64,000 nucleotides of DNA, taken from Rhizobium sp. CCGE531. Lineage in GTDB: Bacteria; Pseudomonadota; Alphaproteobacteria; Rhizobiales; Rhizobiaceae. A program made the translations under genes and the position numbers. Where the stretch lies: NCBI RefSeq assembly GCF_003627795.1, contig NZ_CP032687.1, positions 1 through 64,000 of the forward strand. The letters are read 5' to 3'. This document shows positions 8,677 to 19,400 of the stretch, in pieces. Within the stretch, counting starts at the first letter, position 1, and every line of letters starts with the position of its first letter. Under the pieces are notes generated by a model. That model was given only the letters and a program-made list of their open reading frames with translations, had not been told where the DNA came from and did no database searches.

Positions 8677-9700
8677 TAGGTATGGAAATATTGGAAAGAG
8701 CACACGGTTGGGGCGATTGTTGAGAAAACTAAGTGCAGAGGAGTGCGATGCACTCGATCTCGAGCTCACTAAACTGCGGGCGGACGAAAGCCTCGATCCG
8801 CAAGAGTCGGAATTGGTCCTGGGCCGCGTGTTGGAGCCGCTTTTTGGGATCGAAGGCTACGAGGTTGAGCATACTGGCGGATTGAACGATCAGGGAATCG
8901 ATTTCCGCGCCTCTCGTACGGCGGATGAGGCCAGTTCGACACCCGCCGAGACCATCGGAGTTCAGGCCAAGTTTTACAGGAAGACTGTTCGCCGCGTGGG
9001 GATGGCGGATCTGCAGAAGTTGATCGGCGCTGCGTTGTTGCAGGATCTCACTCGCGTCGTGCTGGTGAGCAACGGCGAATTTCCGCGGGAGGCGCATGCC
9101 GCAGTCGAGAAAAGCTTGCCGCTTCGGATCGAATTGCTCGACATTGGCGGACTGCGTGCCTGGATCAGTCGCCTGCGCGAAGAGAAGGTCGATGTGGAGA
9201 CTGAGGTTCGGATCATGCTGCGCGATCTCAGCAGCGGGCTGGCGCGATTGATCGCGAAGAGTCCGGATGCCCTGGATCATCTCGAATGGCGCATGGTCGA
9301 GCAGGTCGTCGCAGAGGTGTTCGAAGGGTTGGGTTTTGTTGTGACGCTTACGCCCGGGTCGAAGGATGGTGGAAAGGATGTCATCCTGACGTGCACGGTG
9401 AAGGGTAAGCTCGCTGAGTATTACGTGGAGATCAAACATTGGCGTTCATCCACGAAGGTCGGATCGACGGCCGTGGAAAAGCTCTTGAAGATCATCGTCG
9501 AAGAAAAGAAAGACGGTGGCCTCTTCCTGTCGACATACGGTTTCACGTCGAATGCGTTCGAGCAGCTCACGACTATTGACAAGCAGAAGCTGAAATTTGG
9601 CGATCAGGAGAAGATCGTCACCTTTTGCCAAACCTACGTTAAGGCCAAGGCTGGACTATGGTCGCCGCCGGAGAACCTCACCGAGATGCTTTTCGCGTGA
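8669..9700 (+). CDS. Tandem Mrr-like restriction endonuclease (two PD-(D/E)xK domains)
   Basis: A 343-residue protein with two nuclease-type domains. The first has GGLNDQGIDF (Asp78) and VQAKFYRK (Gln99, Lys101). The second has LEWRMVEQ (Glu206), GGKDVIL (Asp237) and YVEIKHWR (Glu254, Lys256). Both sets look complete, and each domain resembles Mrr_cat. Mrr-type enzymes cut modified or foreign DNA; the target here is unknown. The start is uncertain: TTG 8669 or GTG 8672, both inside a perfect hairpin. It is transcribed towards the helicase gene at 9758-12268 and probably belongs to the defence island. Confidence 0.8.
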   Translation: MVIRYGNIGKSTRLGRLLRKLSAEECDALDLELTKLRADESLDPQESELVLGRVLEPLFGIEGYEVEHTGGLNDQGIDFRASRTADEASSTPAETIGVQAKFYRKTVRRVGMADLQKLIGAALLQDLTRVVLVSNGEFPREAHAAVEKSLPLRIELLDIGGLRAWISRLREEKVDVETEVRIMLRDLSSGLARLIAKSPDALDHLEWRMVEQVVAEVFEGLGFVVTLTPGSKDGGKDVILTCTVKGKLAEYYVEIKHWRSSTKVGSTAVEKLLKIIVEEKKDGGLFLSTYGFTSNAFEQLTTIDKQKLKFGDQEKIVTFCQTYVKAKAGLWSPPENLTEMLFA

Positions 9701-9709
9701 TGTCAAAAT

Positions 9710-9725
9710 GCGGCGGGCACGCCGC
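9710..9725. terminator. Weak hairpin between convergent genes
   Basis: GCGGCG, loop GGCA, CGCCGC, followed by CGCCAAAAAT. It lies just after the double-Mrr gene and before the end of the convergent helicase gene. The stem is short and there is no T-tract on the plus strand, so its role as terminator is uncertain. Confidence 0.3.
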
Positions 9726-9757
9726 CGCCAAAAATCCGCGGGAGAGGGCGGGAATGC

Positions 9758-12268
9758 TCACCTGAATTCAGTCAAATAGATCGCCTTGATGCCGTCCGGC
9801 GTTAGGCCAGTACGCCGCAATTCAGCTTCGCAGCGCTCCTGAAGGACCTCCCTGTCTCCAGGTTGCCCTATCAGATAGACATAGAGGTTGCGAACGGCCC
9901 CGACGAGCTTTGTCACCTCCTCCAATTTGAGGGCATACGTTCCCTGGGGGCTCGCTTTCAGATCGGCTACGGGTTCAGGAAGCGCCGAAACCCGCAAAGA
10001 CTGCCTCTGGGGATAGCATCGCCTGAACCATTGCTCGGCTTCCAGGAGCTGAGCATGGTCGTTCTTGTAGAGCGGGTTGTCCTTTTCCTTGTCGCTTTTG
10101 GCTTCTATGACGAAGTCGAACAAACCGCTCGTTCTCCACAAGACGTCAGGGCCTGTTTTGTGCACCGCTTCCGGCCGCTCGGCGTCGAATCCAAGATATG
10201 CTCCAAGGTTCTTTAACGCTTCCTCATATTGGAATGGGGAGGCGTCGGGCACCAGCGCCGAGACCGCTTCGTTATAAGCAGGAATGAGCGATCCACGACG
10301 TTGATATTCGAGGATTCGGCTAACAATCGCGATCGATTGCGGTCCTGCCATTGGTCGTGGAATGTAGGCGGGTCGGATGCGAGGTGGGATATGATTGTTG
10401 TTTGTGGAAAAAGCTGAGGTCTGAAGTCGCTGACCCTTGTGGTTATCATTCATCTGGAAGGCAATGCGAGCAGCCAACGAAGAAAGCCACGCTCTTCTCT
10501 GGCCATCCTGGGCTAGGTCTGTTGAAGAAATCAGCTGTTCGAGTTCTTGAATTGCGCTTTCATACTGTCCCACTCTTTCCAATCGGAAAGCTCTGCGCTC
10601 AGCACCGGCGACCTTCAGCGAGAGTTCGTCAATTCCCGGCGGCCGGGTGGCGGCTGCGAGCTCTGACGCATGGTAGGCGACCCAATCTGGATCCCTGTTC
10701 AAACACTTGAGCATGGTTTCGCCAATTTCCTGATAGCTGGTGACTGCCTCGCTCACTTCTTGTCCCACGTTGAGCTGCACCCGGCTGCTTGCGGTCAAAT
10801 GCTCAAGGTTCTTCTTGCGTCCGATCCATGCGACCAAGTCGCTTCCCGTCAGGACGACCACGCAGAAATCGCCGCCACCCCGGGAGCCGCGCCCTATGCC
10901 CTGCTCGATCCGCTGCGCCAACAACGAGTTAACCGCAGAATCAGCAAGAACATTCGTCCGGAACATATCGTAATCGGTTGTGCCCTGTGGCAGGCCGTCC
11001 ATGATCAGCAGGCGGCAAGACTGGCCGGCCAAATCTATGCCGTCATACCGGTTAGCAAGAACGATCGGACCCTTGAACGATCCGGCCTGCATATCCTTTA
11101 TGCGTTGGCTTACCGCTTCGCTGGTCTCCGGGTATTCTGCAGTATCCCACCATTCTTTGGCAACGGTTCCAGACGGCGCCAAAATCGCGACACCGGCGTA
11201 ACCGGCGATCCATTTCGCGATCTGTTTTACCATCGGCGTGATCGCGACATTGCCGAGCGGCATCAACTCAGGCACCAAGATCATACGCTCGCCTACACCC
11301 GCGAGCGATGAGGACTGAATTGGTCTGCCAACCGCAGCAGGAGAGGCACCAAATGTGCGAACAATCTCGCTGTCGTCAGAAATCGTAGCAGACATATAGA
11401 TCCGCCGTTTAGCATCATCGAACGTCGGAATAAGATCAACCGGCGGAAAGGTGGGGGTGATCGTCACCGATTTGCGGCTGAAGAGGCAGTGGCACATCGC
11501 CAGATTGTCGCGCAGGAGAGGCCATATGTAGGGATCGACGCTCTCGACATGGTGTGAAAGAAATTCCCGAACTTCCGGGACCTTGGACAACCAGGCCCAG
11601 CTCGGAACCTCGATCACGCCGAAGTCTTTCCCCCTGGTGATGTCCGCAAAGGCGCCGCCTCGTCCGACTTCGTCGAACGCGCCCCTGAAGCGATCTGCCA
11701 ACTCCTGATAAAACTTGAGGTGGTCTTTCGATGTGATCGTAAGGCTGAATGCTTTACGAACCGAGGAAAGTGCGACGTGCGCGTCGTCCAAGATGATGCC
11801 GCCGACTTTCACCGCCGGCTTGGCGGAACCCCGAACACCAAACTTGCTTCGGCCACTGAAAAGGCTCTCGTAGGCTCCTACAAGAACGGCGTTACCATCC
11901 AGAAACTCGGAGGCTAAAGGTTGCCCCTTCGTGTATGGCACCGCGCGGATTCCATATTCAGTGGCTTTGGCGATAACCTGTTCGACGAGCTGGGTCGTTG
12001 GCGCGAGATAGAGGACGGGTTCACCGAGTTCATTCATGGTTGATTGTGCCATGAGAAGCGCAACCAGGGTCTTTCCTCCGCCCGTATGCAGTTTTACGAC
12101 GACATCCTTGTCGTTCTTTCGGGACGGATACCAAGCATCGAGGGCCTCGGCCTGGCTAACATAGAGATCATTGATCCCGACGGCTTTCGGGAGGGAATGA
12201 AAGATATCTCGCGGGGCGATGGGCTTCGGTTTTGCCTTGTCCTCGCGAAGCTTTTTGAAATCGACCAC
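9758..12268 (-). CDS. DEAD/DEAH-box helicase family protein
   Basis: An 836-residue superfamily 2 ATPase. Walker A is HTGGGKT (61-67), with YLAPTTQLVEQ as motif Ia and ILDDAH (159-164) as the Walker B/DEAD-box equivalent, where DDAH replaces DEAH. YMSATISDD is motif III and QRIEQGIGRGSRGGG is motif VI. The last 250 residues show no family I recognise; they may bind a partner. Such helicases occur in restriction and phage-defence loci. Its neighbours are the convergent double-Mrr nuclease and, divergently across a 644-bp spacer, the Argonaute operon. A functional link is inferred from position only. Confidence 0.85.
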   Translation of the reverse strand: MVDFKKLREDKAKPKPIAPRDIFHSLPKAVGINDLYVSQAEALDAWYPSRKNDKDVVVKLHTGGGKTLVALLMAQSTMNELGEPVLYLAPTTQLVEQVIAKATEYGIRAVPYTKGQPLASEFLDGNAVLVGAYESLFSGRSKFGVRGSAKPAVKVGGIILDDAHVALSSVRKAFSLTITSKDHLKFYQELADRFRGAFDEVGRGGAFADITRGKDFGVIEVPSWAWLSKVPEVREFLSHHVESVDPYIWPLLRDNLAMCHCLFSRKSVTITPTFPPVDLIPTFDDAKRRIYMSATISDDSEIVRTFGASPAAVGRPIQSSSLAGVGERMILVPELMPLGNVAITPMVKQIAKWIAGYAGVAILAPSGTVAKEWWDTAEYPETSEAVSQRIKDMQAGSFKGPIVLANRYDGIDLAGQSCRLLIMDGLPQGTTDYDMFRTNVLADSAVNSLLAQRIEQGIGRGSRGGGDFCVVVLTGSDLVAWIGRKKNLEHLTASSRVQLNVGQEVSEAVTSYQEIGETMLKCLNRDPDWVAYHASELAAATRPPGIDELSLKVAGAERRAFRLERVGQYESAIQELEQLISSTDLAQDGQRRAWLSSLAARIAFQMNDNHKGQRLQTSAFSTNNNHIPPRIRPAYIPRPMAGPQSIAIVSRILEYQRRGSLIPAYNEAVSALVPDASPFQYEEALKNLGAYLGFDAERPEAVHKTGPDVLWRTSGLFDFVIEAKSDKEKDNPLYKNDHAQLLEAEQWFRRCYPQRQSLRVSALPEPVADLKASPQGTYALKLEEVTKLVGAVRNLYVYLIGQPGDREVLQERCEAELRRTGLTPDGIKAIYLTEFR

Positions 12269-12912
12269 CTTGTATCCCCCAATTATGAACAGTCCATCTT
12301 TCTAAGATGTAAGCGCAAGGCGGAGGATTTGAGAATACTGACTCGTAATAAAACTCACCGACTTGATTTTGCGCCGGGCGTTCCTGGTGCCCCAATGAAG
12401 TCGCCGGACCGGAGAGACGGATCTGCCCTAAGGACCCGCGCGACGGAGCTCCTTGTCTCAAAAGCTTCGCCATCAAAACTCGTAAGAAACCGCTCGCTTC
12501 GGATAACAACAATGCCTGTGGGATTGAGGCGAGATGATGCTCGTTACGAGTGTCTCGGCCTTTGATTGGGTCGAAGAGGATGGTTTGGTGCGCGGTAGCC
12601 GTTCTACGGGGCACTATTCGCTCCGAGATTTTGTCACCGCCAATCCCAGCTACAGCACGGCAGTGTCTGCTACCTAGGGACAGGTGGGGGCCCTACCTGC
12701 CGATCCGTCCTCGTAGTGGGAACCGGGCGGGCTCAGTTTTCGGGAGCTTGTGTGTTCGGTTCCACGAGGGGCTCAGAGGAGAGCGACTCTGGCGAAACGG
12801 AACTGCAGTCAGCGCTTTCACGCGATCAGAGTTGTTGGTAACCGCTCTACAACTGAGAAGACATCTATTGATGCCTTGACGCCTAGTATTGTCGCGACCC
12901 ATCATCCGACAA
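12269..12912. other. Divergent spacer between helicase and Argonaute operon
   Basis: This holds the promoters for the leftward helicase gene and the rightward Argonaute operon. A 47-codon plus-strand frame at 12534-12677 (ATG ATG CTC ... TAG) has coding-like composition and may be the stump of a lost gene, but I cannot name it. No strong repeat is visible. Confidence 0.4.
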
Positions 12913-14838
12913 ATGAAGTATGATTTCTCAACACTTTCTCCGGATGACTTCGAGAACCTGAGTCGCGATCTTGTGGGCGCCGAAACCGGCGTTCGGTTCG
13001 AAGCCTTCACCGTTGGCGCAGATGACGGTATGGATGGACGCCACGCCAAAGCCGATGGTTCGATCATCCTCCAGGCCAAGCACTATCTCCGATCTGGCTT
13101 CTCGAAACTCAAGTCAAAGATGCGAGAAGAACGTATTTCAATCGACGAACTGGCCCCGCAACGATACATTCTGACGACGTCCGTACCGCTTACCCCGGCA
13201 AACAAGGCCACGCTGTCGGAAATCATCGGACCAAGCCTAGTCGGACCCGGCGACATATTCGGCGCGGACGACCTCAACGGCTTGCTCAGATCCTATCCTG
13301 AGATCGTGAAGGCTCACGAAGGGCTCTGGGCACACAGCACCCCAGTGCTCGAAGAGGTCGTCACCAACGCGGTGCGCAAGGCAATGGCGCCGGCGGAGGT
13401 TCCCAAAACGCTCGCTCGCCTAATGCCGCCACCCGGGGCAGCGACCGATGCTCAGATCGAGCCCGTAAAGCGCGATACGATCTTCATAATCAAGGCGTCA
13501 CCCATCGACGACGAGTTCACGCTATGGCTTGCTCCAAAGCTTGAGGCCGAGGGCTACCAGGTCTTTGCCGACGTGCTCACCCTCATGCCTGGCGAACGTT
13601 GGCGACGGGAGATAACCAGTGCGCTGCGCCATCGCGCGGTCAAGGTCCTGCTTCTCTGCCGTGATTCCAGTCTTGAGGATAGCAGCATCCAGGACGACCT
13701 CGACATTGCTATAGAAACGGGAAAGGAACTCGGTGATCAGCGGTTTGTCATTCCGCTACGCATGGAGACGTTTCGGAAGATCAAAGGTCTCGGTGACACT
13801 GTCGCGGTCGATTTCGTTCGAAATTGGGGAGAAGGCCTGCTCAAGCTCATCGATACCCTGCAACGGCAAAAAGTCCAGCGCAGCATCGACACGATGATAA
13901 ACCCCAACTGGGAGATCTATCGCCGGCGTGGCGCCGTGCCGATCATCGAAATTCCTGAGCGACTGACCTCAAACTGGCTTCGGGTCGCCGAGGTGCCAGA
14001 TTTCATCCGATACTTCGAATGCTCGGGATCGATCAACAAAGGGCGCCTCCAGGGAGCGATCGACAGCTATGGACATCCTTGCGCATTGGTCGGGGGATCA
14101 GGTTTTCTGGCATTCGGTGGCGTGCCGGAAATCGAAATGGCATTCGAAGCCGTCGGCCGCTTCAAGCTGAAACATGAAATTCCGCTCGTGGAATTCACGG
14201 AGGGCGGCTTTCAGCGACTGCGAATTGACCGCCAGACGGCCTCCAACCTCATTGTAGCGATGCTCAAGAAGGCCTGGTTCAACTACTGCAAACGCAACGG
14301 GTTCATTGAACACGGATATTCGAATGGCATCGGCTTCCACGCGTCACCAGAACAGGCGCCGACGGGCAAGCGAATTCCGTGGGGCAACCAGGCCGAAAAG
14401 AAGCGGTCATCGATGCTGCGCAATTCCGCTAAGGGCCATATCTGGCAATTCGGTGTGACTGCCATGCCAGCGTTCTGGCCGTTCTGGCACTTCAAGCTGA
14501 AGTCGAGGGTGCTGTTTGCGCAAGATAACGACACCCCAGCCGGCCTTGTTGTCGACGATCCCAAGAAGCTCCACCGCTTGAGGCGATCGGTCTGTAAGGG
14601 ATGGCGCAACAAGCAGTGGTACGGGCGGCTTCTCGCGTTTTTAGAATTGCTTTCCGGAGAGTCGGCTTTTGTGCGCCTCCCTCTTTCCGAGACGGAAACC
14701 TTCGTTCTCGAGGCATCGCCGATGCTGTTTTCATCTCCGGTCAGTACCGTTCTTCCAAACGACCTAGATGACGACGACGAGGAACTGGATGATAGCACTC
14801 TCGGCCGACCTGACAACGATGAGGAGGTCGGCGAATGA
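12913..14838 (+). CDS. Nuclease-TIR-APAZ protein, partner of short Argonaute
   Basis: A 641-residue three-part protein. Residues 1-100 form a PD-(D/E)xK (Mrr-like) nuclease domain with GMDGR (Asp41) and ILQAKHY (Gln54, Lys56). Residues about 188-285 form a TIR domain ([44 protein letters not shown]). The remainder resembles APAZ, the domain that pairs with short Argonautes ([28 protein letters not shown]). At the usual TIR catalytic Glu position the sequence reads SSIQDDL, so Asp262 replaces Glu and the usual Trp is Ser. NADase activity may be lost, leaving the nuclease as effector. The stop overlaps the Argonaute start by 4 bp (ATGA). ATG 12913 is preferred over TTG 12889. Confidence 0.82.
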   Translation: MKYDFSTLSPDDFENLSRDLVGAETGVRFEAFTVGADDGMDGRHAKADGSIILQAKHYLRSGFSKLKSKMREERISIDELAPQRYILTTSVPLTPANKATLSEIIGPSLVGPGDIFGADDLNGLLRSYPEIVKAHEGLWAHSTPVLEEVVTNAVRKAMAPAEVPKTLARLMPPPGAATDAQIEPVKRDTIFIIKASPIDDEFTLWLAPKLEAEGYQVFADVLTLMPGERWRREITSALRHRAVKVLLLCRDSSLEDSSIQDDLDIAIETGKELGDQRFVIPLRMETFRKIKGLGDTVAVDFVRNWGEGLLKLIDTLQRQKVQRSIDTMINPNWEIYRRRGAVPIIEIPERLTSNWLRVAEVPDFIRYFECSGSINKGRLQGAIDSYGHPCALVGGSGFLAFGGVPEIEMAFEAVGRFKLKHEIPLVEFTEGGFQRLRIDRQTASNLIVAMLKKAWFNYCKRNGFIEHGYSNGIGFHASPEQAPTGKRIPWGNQAEKKRSSMLRNSAKGHIWQFGVTAMPAFWPFWHFKLKSRVLFAQDNDTPAGLVVDDPKKLHRLRRSVCKGWRNKQWYGRLLAFLELLSGESAFVRLPLSETETFVLEASPMLFSSPVSTVLPNDLDDDDEELDDSTLGRPDNDEEVGE

Positions 14839-16388
14839 AATTTCTGGAACGATCGCTTGAGGTCGATCATATCCATGAGCCGGAACTTGAGTTTGCCTTC
14901 GGTCAGAAGAGCGCCCATCCAAAAGACGGCCTCCACCTTTACGGACCCCATCTCAAGGGGAAAAAGGCGAAAGAAATCCGCGTCGGTGTCATCGGCACAA
15001 GTGAAGGCATCGGTCACTTCCGGACGTGGAGCCGGGACCTCCAATCCATTGTCAAGGTACCCCCGCCCGGGAAGGGCGAAAAGGCGAACCGGCTGCACCT
15101 CGCGAACTTCCCGGGATTGGAAGAGACCTTTGGAATTTTCTACGACCCAGACGAGCTCAGCGCACTATCGATCCCGCTCGCGGATATCGATCGCGCGACG
15201 CGGGTGACAAACCAGCACGAAGCAGTGGACAAGGTCGCGAAGCTTTATATCGAGCGTGTAAACAAACATCTCCACAACGAGGAGCGCGCGGTAGACATCT
15301 GGGTGCTGGTGCTTCCTGAGATCGTCTACGAAAGGTGCCGACCAAATTCCAAGCGCACTGGTCTGCCAACGGAGAAAGGGGATTTCGCCAAGAAGCAGAA
15401 GAAGCGCGAAAGCCTGCCGCTCTTGGCAGGTATTATCGATCAAAGTGGTGAGACCATTTTTGACGACGTTCCGGATTTTCATCGGCGCATCAAAGCTGAT
15501 TTCTTGAACATCGCGCCGACGCAGCTCATTCGAGAAACCACGCTTGCGCCAGGCGCGTTTCTTAATACGGCAGGTTTCCCGACCCGCAAGACGCAGGATC
15601 GTGCCACGGTTGCCTGGAATCTCGGCACTGGCCTGTACTATAAAACACAGCCGCGCCCACCCTGGCGGTTATCGACGATCCGGCCCGGCGTTTGCTACCT
15701 CGGCATGGTCTACAAGAGCCTGCCCAATGATCCCGATGGCCACGCGTGCTGCGCGGCGCAAATGTTTCTCAACGAGGGCGACGGCGTCGTTTTCCGTGGC
15801 GCAAACGGCCCCTGGAAGACCGGGGACTACGACTATCATTTGAAGGCTCCCGCAGCCAAAGATCTCCTGAAGCTCGTTCTTGACAGCTATGTCGGCACCC
15901 ACGGTGAGGCGCCCAAGGAGCTCTTCATTCATGGCCAGACCTACTTCAACGATGAGGAGTGGAACGCGTTTGCCGATGCGGCGCCGAAGGGGACAAATGT
16001 TGTAGGCGTGCGAATCCGCCCAACGGGTGGCGAAACGAAGCTCTTCCGCGATGGAGACTATCCTGTGCTGCGCGGCACAGCCTTGATCCTCGACGCGCAG
16101 ACCGCCTACATCTGGACGACAGGATACGTTCCGCAGCTTGATACCTACATCGGTCCGGAAACTCCAAATCCGCTACATGTCACCGTAACGCGCAGCAAGG
16201 ACGCCAAACCCGAGATTCGTGACGTCCTGTCCGACATCATGGGACTGACCAAGATCAACTACAATTCTTGCAACTTCAACGATGGCCTTCCAGTCACGGT
16301 GCGGTTCGCTCGTATGGTCGGCGATGTCCTTACGATGGGATCGGCGGTCAAAGGCGAGAAGAAACAGCCCTTTAAATTTTACATATAG
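14835..16388 (+). CDS. Short prokaryotic Argonaute (MID-PIWI)
   Basis: A 517-residue protein of short-pAgo length: MID and PIWI parts, no PAZ or N domain. The early part ([17 protein letters not shown]) opens the MID region; the PIWI part includes [29 protein letters not shown] and [10 protein letters not shown]. The catalytic Asp of active Argonautes should follow the glycine in the CYLGMVYKS strand and is missing; FIHGQTYF also lacks the second Asp. It should therefore bind guide and target without cutting, as short pAgos do. It is translationally coupled to the upstream nuclease-TIR-APAZ gene, which supplies the missing domains and the effector. Confidence 0.85.
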   Translation: MKFLERSLEVDHIHEPELEFAFGQKSAHPKDGLHLYGPHLKGKKAKEIRVGVIGTSEGIGHFRTWSRDLQSIVKVPPPGKGEKANRLHLANFPGLEETFGIFYDPDELSALSIPLADIDRATRVTNQHEAVDKVAKLYIERVNKHLHNEERAVDIWVLVLPEIVYERCRPNSKRTGLPTEKGDFAKKQKKRESLPLLAGIIDQSGETIFDDVPDFHRRIKADFLNIAPTQLIRETTLAPGAFLNTAGFPTRKTQDRATVAWNLGTGLYYKTQPRPPWRLSTIRPGVCYLGMVYKSLPNDPDGHACCAAQMFLNEGDGVVFRGANGPWKTGDYDYHLKAPAAKDLLKLVLDSYVGTHGEAPKELFIHGQTYFNDEEWNAFADAAPKGTNVVGVRIRPTGGETKLFRDGDYPVLRGTALILDAQTAYIWTTGYVPQLDTYIGPETPNPLHVTVTRSKDAKPEIRDVLSDIMGLTKINYNSCNFNDGLPVTVRFARMVGDVLTMGSAVKGEKKQPFKFYI

Positions 16389-16423
16389 TCCCAACTCAAC
16401 TTGAAAGAGCCTGTCAGAGTGCC

Positions 16424-19400
16424 ATGAGACTTCATCACCTCGGTCCCGATTTCCCAGAAGCGCTCGTCGACGAACTGCTCGAAGGCAATGTCGTATTTCT
16501 CTGCGGTGCAGGGGTCAGCGCGCCGCAACTGCCAAATTTTCGTGACCTCGTTCTCAACGTCTATAATCGATTGGGCGAAGAGCGCACGCCTGCCGAAGAC
16601 CATGCTTTCCAGGCGTCTCGCTATGAAGAAGTTTTGGGTGCCCTGTCACGGCGCCTTGTACGATCAGAGGATGTTATAGACGCTGCGGCCGCAGAACTGC
16701 AGGTTCCCGCAAATCCTGATACCACGCATCACGACGTTATCCTTCGGCTATCACGTGATCAGGTTGGAAGGCCGATTATCGTCACCACGAACTTTGACAC
16801 GCTGTTCGAGCGGTCACTCATGGTTTCGCATTCGGCAGCTTTCGCGACGCAGGAGAGCGCGGCGGGACAGGATATACCCGCTCCGGGAAGCGCGAGGTTC
16901 ACGGGTGTCGTCCACATCCACGGCCGGCTGACTGACGATGAGCTCGATCTTTCGAAAACAGAACTGGTACTGACCAGCGCTCAGTATGGGGAGGCATATC
17001 TGCGAGCCGGCTGGGCCGCTCGCTTCCTTTTCGATCTCATGCGTTGTCGCACCTTGGTTTTGGTGGGCTATACTGCGAACGATGCTCCGGTGCGCTACAT
17101 TCTGAACGTTCTGGAAGGTGACAGGGAGCGTTTTGCCGATCTCAGGCGCGTATATGCGCTCAGCTCATCAAATGGCGACCCCCAAGCCGCGGGCGCCCCG
17201 TGGCAGGCTCTGGCGGTGGAGCCGCTCCTATTCGAACCAGAACGCGGCAATCCATACGGCCCACTATGGTCAAGTCTTGAAGGCCTGGCCAACCTCGTGG
17301 AGAATCCCGATGTTCGTCGTCGTGAGATGATCGCCGCCATCGTCTCGGGCCCCGTATCCGAAACTACGGACCACGATATTCGCACCCTCAAATGGGCGCT
17401 GGGCGCCAGGGCCGACCTTTTCGAGCACTTCATTACGCGATGCGAAGATGCTGCATGGTTCGACACACTTGCCGTGGAGATCCGAGCTTTCGGCGAACGC
17501 GCGCGAGCCTGGATGCTTGCCCGATGGTTCGCAAGAGGATGGGATGACAGGGTCAGATACCTAACCGCCATTAAACATCTGGGGAGGGGATCACAGGAGC
17601 TCTCCGATGCCCTATTTCGCGAACTCGATCAAAACCGTCCACAGGATGCGACATGGGAGAAAGCCTGGCGCTTGCTCGCCGAAGCGGCCGCGGCGGCATC
17701 ACACGACAGTTTGCGCGACTATCAGCTGCGTCACCGGCTGAACCGAGGACCGATCGTGGAGTCTGACCTCGGACACTTGGTCAATGCCATCGGACCGCAC
17801 CTGACAATCGAGGCGCCGTTTCGCGATGAGGATCCTTCTGAGCACCCAAATCAGCTCTCGGATATTGCTCGTTTTTCGATGGAGAGCGAGCATCAGGAGT
17901 TCTTGCGGGATGTTTTGGCGTCCCCCGCCGGCAACGCGGAAAACATCCTGCGGCTGCTCGAGCGGGGTTCGCAGCGACTTTCTTGCCAGCTCCGGACTGC
18001 GCGCGATGCTGAACTGATCGGGCAGGGACGCGATGTTACAGATTTTGGTGTACCGTCTGTTGTCAATCATCAGCAAAATCAGCATCGCCGCGGGTTTGTT
18101 CCGCTCACCGTGTTGATCACATCCGCGTTGCCCATGGCCGCTCAAGGCAATTTGGAGGGGACGAAAAGGGTGGTCGAGGGATGGCGGGCGGAACCGTTCA
18201 ACTTGACCACTCGGCTTTGGATGCACGCACTTACTCATCAAGGTCTTTTCACCGCCGACGAGGCGATTGACGCGCTAGCAGCCAGTAGTGAGGTGGGCTT
18301 CTGGTCCTTCGCGCTGGAGTTCGTCGCCATTGTTCGCGCTCGCATTGCTCAGGCAAGCGGGGAGGCCGTCGAACGTCTTGTTCGGCGCCTCCTTGTCGAG
18401 GGACCACAACGATATGCCGACCGGGAACAGAGTGCTGACGGCATCGACTGGCAGGACCGTGCACGTGACCGCGATGTTTGGGTTCGATTGACCGCTATCA
18501 GTGAGCATGTAGTTCTCCCGCAGGAGGCGGAAACCCTGCTGCATGAAATCCGCGAGCGGCGCACATACCTGTCGCGTGAAATCGACGAGCGGGATCTGTT
18601 CCGCACTTGGAGCTCGGGAGTTAGGGCTGTTCGCGGGCGCACGGCGCAAATCGTGTCGGCACAGCCAAGCGAACGCCTCACGATCGCCGATCGGCTCGAG
18701 GAAAGCAGCGACATTGAAGATCGAGAGGGCTGGGGAGAATATTGTCGAGAGGATCCGGTCGGAGCGTATGCTGCGCTCCGTTCTCGTCCCCTCGAAATTG
18801 GCGTCGTTGCACGTTGGGCGACGTGGCTCGAGATCGTTCCCAATCGCGGGAATATGACAAGCTCCGAGTGGCTGCGTGTCATACAGGAAGCGGTCGACCT
18901 TCTCGGAGAGGCAGATGATGAGATCGTCAACGCGCTTGTCGGTCCCCTGGCTCGAATGACAGAAAACGCCCGGCACCTTCAACTCGCTCTCCCCGCGAAC
19001 TGGTGGGATCGCCTGTGGCAAGCTGCTGAGGGCGAGCCCGAGGTTGATTGGGGCGATGATGTCGAAACCTATGACCGCGTCATCAACTCGACTGGTGGAT
19101 CACTTGCGGAAGCACTGCTTCAAGGAATCAGCTCTCAAAGGGAAAACGGAGGTGACGTGAACGCCGCGGACCTTCAACGTCTGCAGTGCATGATCGTGTC
19201 GACGACCTATTCCGGCGAAATGGCACGTGCAGCGTGCGTCCGGTACCTGTCCTTCGTTTTCAGCGTTTCGAACGAAATTACTCTCAACCATCTGAGAGCC
19301 TTCATTGCCGCGGACAATGATGAGGGTAGGCGACTGCGCGGGGTCTTGGTCGAATACAATAGCTTTGTTGCGGATGCTGAAATCAGTTTTGCCGATCTCA

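Noticed and set aside
12534..12677. 47-codon plus-strand frame before the Argonaute operon
   Set aside because: The composition is coding-like, but there is no family resemblance and no clear ribosome site.
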